From positions 1 through 27,871 of the forward strand of contig DASVES010000007.1 of the NCBI GenBank assembly GCA_036380435.1: DNA of 27,871 nt. Reading direction: 5' to 3'. The notes under the pieces are model-generated. The model saw only the letters and a list, made by a program, of their open reading frames with translations. It did not search any database and was not told the origin of the DNA. The DNA is from DASQDT01 sp036380435. Its GTDB lineage: Bacteria > Acidobacteriota > Blastocatellia > Pyrinomonadales > Pyrinomonadaceae. The position numbers were made by a program, and so were the translations under genes. How positions within the stretch are numbered: the first letter of the stretch is position 1; each line of letters starts with the position of its first letter. Below are positions 21,495 to 27,871 of this stretch, one piece after another.

Positions 21495-21744
21495 AGTCGA
21501 GTGGAAGCGCTCGGCCATTAAGGAGCTGAGAAACCTTCCAAGAAACGTCGTAGCGCGAATCATGCGGGCCGTGGAGCAGTTGCCGGCCAACCCGTTCCCG
21601 CCGGGTGTGAGAAAGCTTGCAGGCTCCGACCACACGTACCGCATTCGGGAGGGCGATTACCGAATCATCTACAGCGTCGTATCAATGACTCTCTTAATCG
21701 AAATCGTTAAAGTAGGACATCGCAAAGACGTTTACGACAGGTAG
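21481..21744 (+). CDS. RelE/ParE-superfamily toxin
   Basis: An 87-residue basic protein with the complete RelE-type fold pattern: FRVEWKRSAIKELRNLPRNV at the start, PFPPGVRKLAG, then YRIREGDYRIIYSV and the ending IVKVGHRKDVYDR. The conserved Arg and the C-terminal HRKDVY motif suggest a ribosome-dependent mRNA interferase rather than a gyrase poison, but the superfamily cannot be split reliably from sequence alone. The ATG lies inside the antitoxin gene, implying translational coupling. The pair ends 27 bases before lepA, an unusual place for an accessory module. Confidence 0.9.
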   Translation: MDSFRVEWKRSAIKELRNLPRNVVARIMRAVEQLPANPFPPGVRKLAGSDHTYRIREGDYRIIYSVVSMTLLIEIVKVGHRKDVYDR

Positions 21745-21771
21745 GACGAGTTTCAGTCTATCGTTATCTTA

Positions 21772-23571
<1,800 letters not shown>

Positions 23572-23623
23572 CTGACCGCTGCCGGCAACGACACGCGTAG
23601 CACGCCCCCGGAGGTGTAATGAG

Positions 23624-25849
23624 ATGACGACCCCCTCGCCAAGGCGCGCCGCGGGCTTCCTGCTTCGGTGCATCGCACTGTTCTCTCTGCTGCTGGCGGC
23701 GTCGGCCCCTTCGTCGCAGCTCGCGCGCGCGCAGGACCCGCGCCGTGACGATGACGATGAGGTGCTGCGCGTCAGCACCAATCTCGTGCAGACGGACGTG
23801 ACGGTGCTCGACAAGCAGGGACGCCCGGTGACAGACCTCCGGCCCGAGCAGTTCGAGCTGAAGGTTGACGGGCAGACGCAGCCGCTCCTCTTCTTCGAGC
23901 GCGTGACGGCGGGCAGCGCCGGCGAGGCGTCGGCGCTCCGGCGTTCGACGCGCGGCGCAACGCCCACAGTCTCCACAACAGCCGCCTCGGCGTCGGCGAC
24001 ACGGCCGGCGCCCCCGCGCGGACGCTCCGTCATCTTCTTCATCGACGACCTCCACCTCAGCTCGGAGGGGGTCGCGCGCGCGCGCGACATCCTGCTCAGC
24101 TACATCGAACGCCGCCTCGCGCCCGGCACGCCGACACTCATCGCCTCCACGAGCGGGCAGATCGGATTTCTCCAGCAGTTCACGGACGACCGGGCGGTTC
24201 TGCGCGCGGCCGCGCGGCGCGTCAGGTATCAGTCCACCGCCATCCTCGATTTTGACCAGCCGCCGATGTCCGAGCGCATCGCGCTCGAAATCGACCGGGG
24301 CAACCGGGGCGCGCTCGACTACTATGTCGTGAGCTGGATCAGGGACAACCCTTCGCGCAGCCCCACCCGGCGCGACACGGCCGAGCAGGTGGTTCGCGGC
24401 CGCGCGCGGACGATAGTGGAGCGCGCGGCGCAGGTGAGTGAGGCCACCATCTCGTCGCTCGAATCGGCGGTCGGCGCGCGCGGGCCGGAGCCGGGGCGGC
24501 GCATTCTCTTCTTCGTCTCCGAAGGCTTCACGCTCACCAACAGGAAGCGCGACATCGGCGACAAATACCGGCGCGTGATCGCCGCGGCGGCGCGGGCCGG
24601 GACGGTCGTCTACACGCTCGACGCGCGCGGTCTCGCCGTCCCCATGCTGGACGCCTCCAGCGGCATGCGCGCCGACATCGAACTTGAAACTGATCTCACC
24701 GTCGTCAGCCCTTCGGCCGACATGGCCGCCCAGCAGGAGGTGCTGCGCGGGCTGGCCGCAGACACCGGCGGCAGGGCGTTGCTGAACACCAACGGGCTGG
24801 AGCAGGCCGTCGAGAGCGCGCTCGGCGAAACGGCCGAGTATTACGTTCTGGCATGGCGGCCCGAGGCGGCCGAGACGGCGGGCCGCAGTCCGCAGTTCCG
24901 CCGCGTCGAGGTCAGTGTGCGCGGCCGTCCCGACCTGACCGTGCGCGTCCGCAGCGGCTTTCTCGACGCGCGGGCCGACGACGCACGCCAGCGCGTCGCG
25001 TCCGGGGCCGCAGGCTCTGCAACGCCCGCCGTCCGCTCGTCGAACGCCACGCTCAGCGCCGTGATCGCCGAGGCGGCCGAGCGGCGCGCTCTGCCCGTGG
25101 AGCTATACGCCATCTTCAACGGCGAGACGGGAAGTCCTCCCTCGCTGACGGCGCTCGTGCAGCTTACGGATGAGCCTGTCAGGTTCGCGCCGGCCGGGGA
25201 GAAGCTACAGGCGGAGGTGACGGTCGCCTGCGTCGTGCTCGACGACACGGGCAAGACCGTTTTTAGCGAAGGGCGGACGCTCACGCTCACGCGCGCGGCC
25301 CCCGGCGGCGGCGCGAGCCGCGTCATCACTCAGTTTCCCGCGCAGCTCACGAAGCCCGGTCTGTATCAGGTGCGCGTGGCGGCGCACGACGCGCGCGGCG
25401 GGCTGACGGGCAGCGCCTTCCAGTGGGTCGAGGTGCCCGACCTCAAGGCGGGTCGCCTCGCGCTGAGCACGCCGGTCATCGTCGAGAGACACACCGTCAC
25501 CGCCACCACCGCGCCGGAGACGCCGCAGGCCGTGTCGTTGAATGTTGACCGCCGCTTCGCGCGCGCGTCGCGTCTGCGTGCGGAGTTGTACGTCTACAAT
25601 GCCGCGCGCGCGGCGGGCGGCGCGAACGTAGAGATGGAGATCAAAGTCTGGCGCGATGGCCGGGTCGCACTCAGCGCACCGCCGCACAAACTCGCCGATG
25701 CGGGCGCCGCCGACCCGTCGCGTATCCGTTATGATGCGGAGGTGCCGCTGCGCGGGCTTGCGCCCGGCCCGTACATTCTGGAAGTGAGCGCGGCCGACCG
25801 CACGACGCGCGCAGCGGCGACGCGTCAGATCGCCTTCACCGTCGAGTAG
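23624..25849 (+). CDS. Secreted acidobacterial VWFA-related domain protein
   Basis: A 741-residue exported protein of the VWFA-related family common in Acidobacteria. A signal peptide (core FLLRCIALFSLLLAASAP) ends near ARAQ, residue 37. An Ig-like segment follows (VSTNLVQTDVTVLDKQGRPV, LRPEQFELKVDG), then a von Willebrand A-like domain from about 135: SVIFFIDDLHLSSEG replaces the canonical DxSxS metal site with DDLHLS, then GQIGFLQQFTDD, ILFFVSEGFTLTN and VYTLDARGL. The C-terminal ~300 residues are beta-rich with no family I know. GGAGGTG about eight bases before the ATG fixes the start. It probably binds partners in the periplasm or outside; ligand unknown. Confidence 0.9.
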   Translation: MTTPSPRRAAGFLLRCIALFSLLLAASAPSSQLARAQDPRRDDDDEVLRVSTNLVQTDVTVLDKQGRPVTDLRPEQFELKVDGQTQPLLFFERVTAGSAGEASALRRSTRGATPTVSTTAASASATRPAPPRGRSVIFFIDDLHLSSEGVARARDILLSYIERRLAPGTPTLIASTSGQIGFLQQFTDDRAVLRAAARRVRYQSTAILDFDQPPMSERIALEIDRGNRGALDYYVVSWIRDNPSRSPTRRDTAEQVVRGRARTIVERAAQVSEATISSLESAVGARGPEPGRRILFFVSEGFTLTNRKRDIGDKYRRVIAAAARAGTVVYTLDARGLAVPMLDASSGMRADIELETDLTVVSPSADMAAQQEVLRGLAADTGGRALLNTNGLEQAVESALGETAEYYVLAWRPEAAETAGRSPQFRRVEVSVRGRPDLTVRVRSGFLDARADDARQRVASGAAGSATPAVRSSNATLSAVIAEAAERRALPVELYAIFNGETGSPPSLTALVQLTDEPVRFAPAGEKLQAEVTVACVVLDDTGKTVFSEGRTLTLTRAAPGGGASRVITQFPAQLTKPGLYQVRVAAHDARGGLTGSAFQWVEVPDLKAGRLALSTPVIVERHTVTATTAPETPQAVSLNVDRRFARASRLRAELYVYNAARAAGGANVEMEIKVWRDGRVALSAPPHKLADAGAADPSRIRYDAEVPLRGLAPGPYILEVSAADRTTRAAATRQIAFTVE

Positions 25850-25919
25850 AGACGCCGTGCGGGCGACGCTTACGCGGCCCGCGCTATTGATGAGGTTTGA
25901 AAAATCAGGAGTGTGCGCG

Positions 25920-27569
25920 ATGAAATTCCCCCTGGTCGCCCTCGCTTTGTTGCTGTCCGCTGACCTCGCCTCCGCCCAACACCACGCGCCCGCGTCGAAG
26001 GAGCAGCCGCCGCCCGTCCGGCTGATTGCGGAACTCGGCGCCTACCGCTTCCCCATCGCCAGAACGCCTCACGCCGAGGCGCAGAAGTTTTTCGATCAGG
26101 GGATGATTCTCGTCTACGGGTTCAACCACGACGAGGCGGCGCGCGCCTTCCGACGCGCCGCCGAACTCGACCCCGCGATGTCGATGGCCCACTGGGGACT
26201 CGCCCTCGCGCTCGGCCCCAACTACAACGAGGCGACCATTTCGCCCGAGCGCCTGCGCGCCGCGCACGACGCCGTCCGCAAAGGACTCGCCCTCGCCGCC
26301 AAGGGGCCGGAGCACGAACGCGCCTACCTCGAAGCACTCGCCAAAAGATTCTCGTCGGATGCAAATGCCGACCAGAAAAAGCTCTGGGTTGAATATAAAA
26401 ACGCGATGGCGGACATGACGCGGCGCTACCCGGACGACCTCGACGCCGCTACTCTGTACGCCGACGCCGCGATGATCACCAACGCGTGGAAGCTCTGGAG
26501 TCCCGAAGGCAAGCCGGCGGAAGGGACGGAAGAGATCGTCGCTGTCCTGGAGTCCGTCATCCACCGCGACCCCGAGCACATCGGCGCGCACCACCTCTAT
26601 ATCCACGCCGTCGAAGCCTCGCCGCATCCCGAGTGGGCGCTCGCTTCGGCCGACCGCCTCGCGGTGTTGTCGCCCGCGGCCGGTCATCTCGTCCACATGC
26701 CCGCGCACACCTACATGAGAGTCGGCGACTACGAGCGCGCGGCCCTGGCCAACGAGTTCGCGGCGAAAGTTGATCAGGAGTATTTAGACAAAGGCGGCCT
26801 GCGCGGCATCTACACGGCGGCCTACTACAGCCACAACCTACACTTCCTCGCCGCCGCGCGCAGCATGCAGGGACGCTACGCGGAGTCGGTCGCGGCCGCG
26901 CGCCGGCTCGAACAGAACGTCCGGCCGTATCTCAAGGAGATGCCCTTCTTCGAGAGCTTCCTGCCGACGCGCTCGCTCATCGCCGCGCGCTTCGGCCGCT
27001 GGGACGACGTGCTGAAGATGGAGTCGCCCGAAGCATCGGCGCCCATCACGAAGGCGCTCTGGCACTGGGCGCGCGGCATGGCCCACGCCGGGACTGGAAA
27101 ACTTTCAGACGCCGATATCGAGTTGAAGACCTTCACGGCGGCCGCGCAAGCCATCCCGGCTGAAGCGGGCTACGGCCAGAACACCGCGCGCTCCGTCCTC
27201 AAGATCGCCGAACACTTCCTCAACTCGCGCATCGCCGCCGCGCGCGGCGACCGTAAAAGCGCCATCGAGTTCTTACGACAGGCGGCGGCGGCCGAAGACG
27301 CTTTGCTCTACGACGAGCCGCCCGGCTGGTATCACCCTCTGTCGCGCGAGTCGCTGGGCGGCGCGCTCCTCTTAGACGGCCAGCACGCCGAGGCCGAGCG
27401 CGTCTTCCGCGAAGACCTCCGGCGCAACCGACGCAACGGCCGCTCCCTCTTCGGCCTTGCCGAAAGCCTCAAGGCGCAGGGGCGCGCGCACGAATCGGAA
27501 CTCGTCCGCCGCGAGTTCGAGCGCGCCTGGAAGGGCGCCGACACGAAGCTGCGCGTGGAAGACCTGTAG
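25920..27569 (+). CDS. Secreted tetratricopeptide-repeat protein
   Basis: A 549-residue exported protein. The signal peptide (MKFPLVALALLLSADLASAQ) probably ends at ASA. TPR helices follow: FFDQGMILVYGFNHDEAARAFRRAAELDP (about 61-89) and AMSMAHWGLALALGPNYN, with further degenerate repeats to the C-terminus (GGALLLDGQHAEAERVFRED, SLFGLAESLKAQGRAHESE). The central region AHHLYIHAVEAS and HMPAHTYMRVGDYERA contains several conserved-looking His residues and matches a class of acidobacterial and proteobacterial TPR proteins of unknown role. The start at 25920 is supported by AGGA nine bases upstream and by the signal peptide. It follows the VWFA-related gene by 70 bases and may share its transcript. 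Confidence 0.87.
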   Translation: MKFPLVALALLLSADLASAQHHAPASKEQPPPVRLIAELGAYRFPIARTPHAEAQKFFDQGMILVYGFNHDEAARAFRRAAELDPAMSMAHWGLALALGPNYNEATISPERLRAAHDAVRKGLALAAKGPEHERAYLEALAKRFSSDANADQKKLWVEYKNAMADMTRRYPDDLDAATLYADAAMITNAWKLWSPEGKPAEGTEEIVAVLESVIHRDPEHIGAHHLYIHAVEASPHPEWALASADRLAVLSPAAGHLVHMPAHTYMRVGDYERAALANEFAAKVDQEYLDKGGLRGIYTAAYYSHNLHFLAAARSMQGRYAESVAAARRLEQNVRPYLKEMPFFESFLPTRSLIAARFGRWDDVLKMESPEASAPITKALWHWARGMAHAGTGKLSDADIELKTFTAAAQAIPAEAGYGQNTARSVLKIAEHFLNSRIAAARGDRKSAIEFLRQAAAAEDALLYDEPPGWYHPLSRESLGGALLLDGQHAEAERVFREDLRRNRRNGRSLFGLAESLKAQGRAHESELVRREFERAWKGADTKLRVEDL

Positions 27570-27587
27570 ATTGCGGACTACTCACAA

Positions 27588-27675
27588 CAGTACCGCGAGC
27601 GATAGCGAGCGGGTGTGCGTACTCTGGCAAGTCCTGACCTACAGTCGCACCCGCTCGCTACCGCTCGCGGTACTG
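27588..27675. repeat. 30-bp-arm palindromic repeat, copy 2
   Basis: Arms 27588-27617 and 27646-27675 pair at 28 of 30 positions around a 28-base loop. They carry the same sequence as the arms at 2631-2703, with an unrelated loop. It lies between the TPR gene and the next membrane-protein gene. Confidence 0.88.
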
Positions 27676-27689
27676 AGTTCGAGGTAACG

Positions 27690-27871
27690 ATGAAACGCTG
27701 GCTCCTCCTGCTCCTCCTGTCGGCCGCGGCGCTCGCGCTCGTCGCTGTGCCCGTGTGGCTCATTCAACCCTTTAGCCCGCAGACGCCGCGCGCGCTTGAG
27801 GTCGGCTACGCGCTGCGCCGTTGGTCGCCGCTCGTCACGCTGGCGCTGGCAGCCGGCGGGCTAGCACTCAT
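27690..27871 (+). CDS. Start of a membrane protein, cut by window edge
   Basis: The ATG at 27690, with GAGG five bases upstream, opens a frame that runs off the window after 60 codons. Visible are a basic start (MKRWLLLLLLSAAALAL) with a first membrane span at about 4-24, a loop IQPFSPQTPRALEVGYALRR and a second span beginning near residue 45 (LVTLALAAGGLAL). I do not recognise the family from this part. The initial segment is probably a signal anchor. Confidence 0.7.
   Translation, partial: MKRWLLLLLLSAAALALVAVPVWLIQPFSPQTPRALEVGYALRRWSPLVTLALAAGGLAL

Overview
This GC-rich, gene-dense window most likely comes from an Acidobacteriota chromosome, probably Blastocatellia-like. That is inference from gene content: an acidobacterial VWFA-related secreted protein, a CARDB-like secreted protein, an HTTM membrane protein, a secreted Arg/Tyr/Gly-rich protein and several secreted proteins of acidobacterial style. 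There is no rRNA or marker-gene phylogeny here to prove it.

Layout. Positions 1-1000 are mobile debris: the C-terminal end of an IS5-type transposase, a probable IS end, a truncated tyrosine recombinase and, on the minus strand, a compact promoter / perfect Shine-Dalgarno / 11-codon ORF / switchable hairpin / terminator unit. From 1029 to 6165 a minus-strand block carries imidazolonepropionase (hutI), a small membrane protein, an NTF2-like secreted protein, an alpha/beta-hydrolase and a UvrD/PcrA helicase. On the plus strand follow a CARDB-like secreted protein, a minus-strand remnant of a restriction-modification enzyme C-terminus, and a 1062-residue fusion of an LCAT-like lipase, an M17-N/macro-like middle domain and a C-terminal CHAT caspase-like protease. 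Then come ybaB-recR, a secreted Arg/Tyr/Gly-rich protein, pyrE, a NUDIX hydrolase, a zinc-ribbon/Ala-Pro-rich protein, a GHMP sugar kinase, a DedA membrane protein, UspA, a ROK kinase, a LolA-like lipoprotein, an HTTM protein, a RelE-type toxin-antitoxin pair, lepA, a VWFA-related protein, a TPR protein and the start of another membrane protein.

Two things stand out. First, the lipase-CHAT fusion has complete-looking catalytic residues in both enzyme domains (Ser195/Asp360/His382 and His916/Cys962) and sits beside a restriction-modification remnant; it is the best candidate for an undescribed effector or defence protein. Second, between 6902 and 17524 eight intergenic inverted repeats are all built on one plan: each arm is four tandem heptamers, but the heptamer differs between families (GTGATRA three times, TYAGAGG three times, TAGCTRT once, a GAAGNCG-like one once). 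One supplies the last codons and stop of the uspA-like gene and another abuts the recR start codon. A separate 30-bp-arm palindrome family occurs at 2631 and 27588, and an exact 28-bp direct repeat flanks the HTTM gene.

Most of the remaining genes are ordinary housekeeping or secreted-protein genes. No tRNA, rRNA or CRISPR array was seen.
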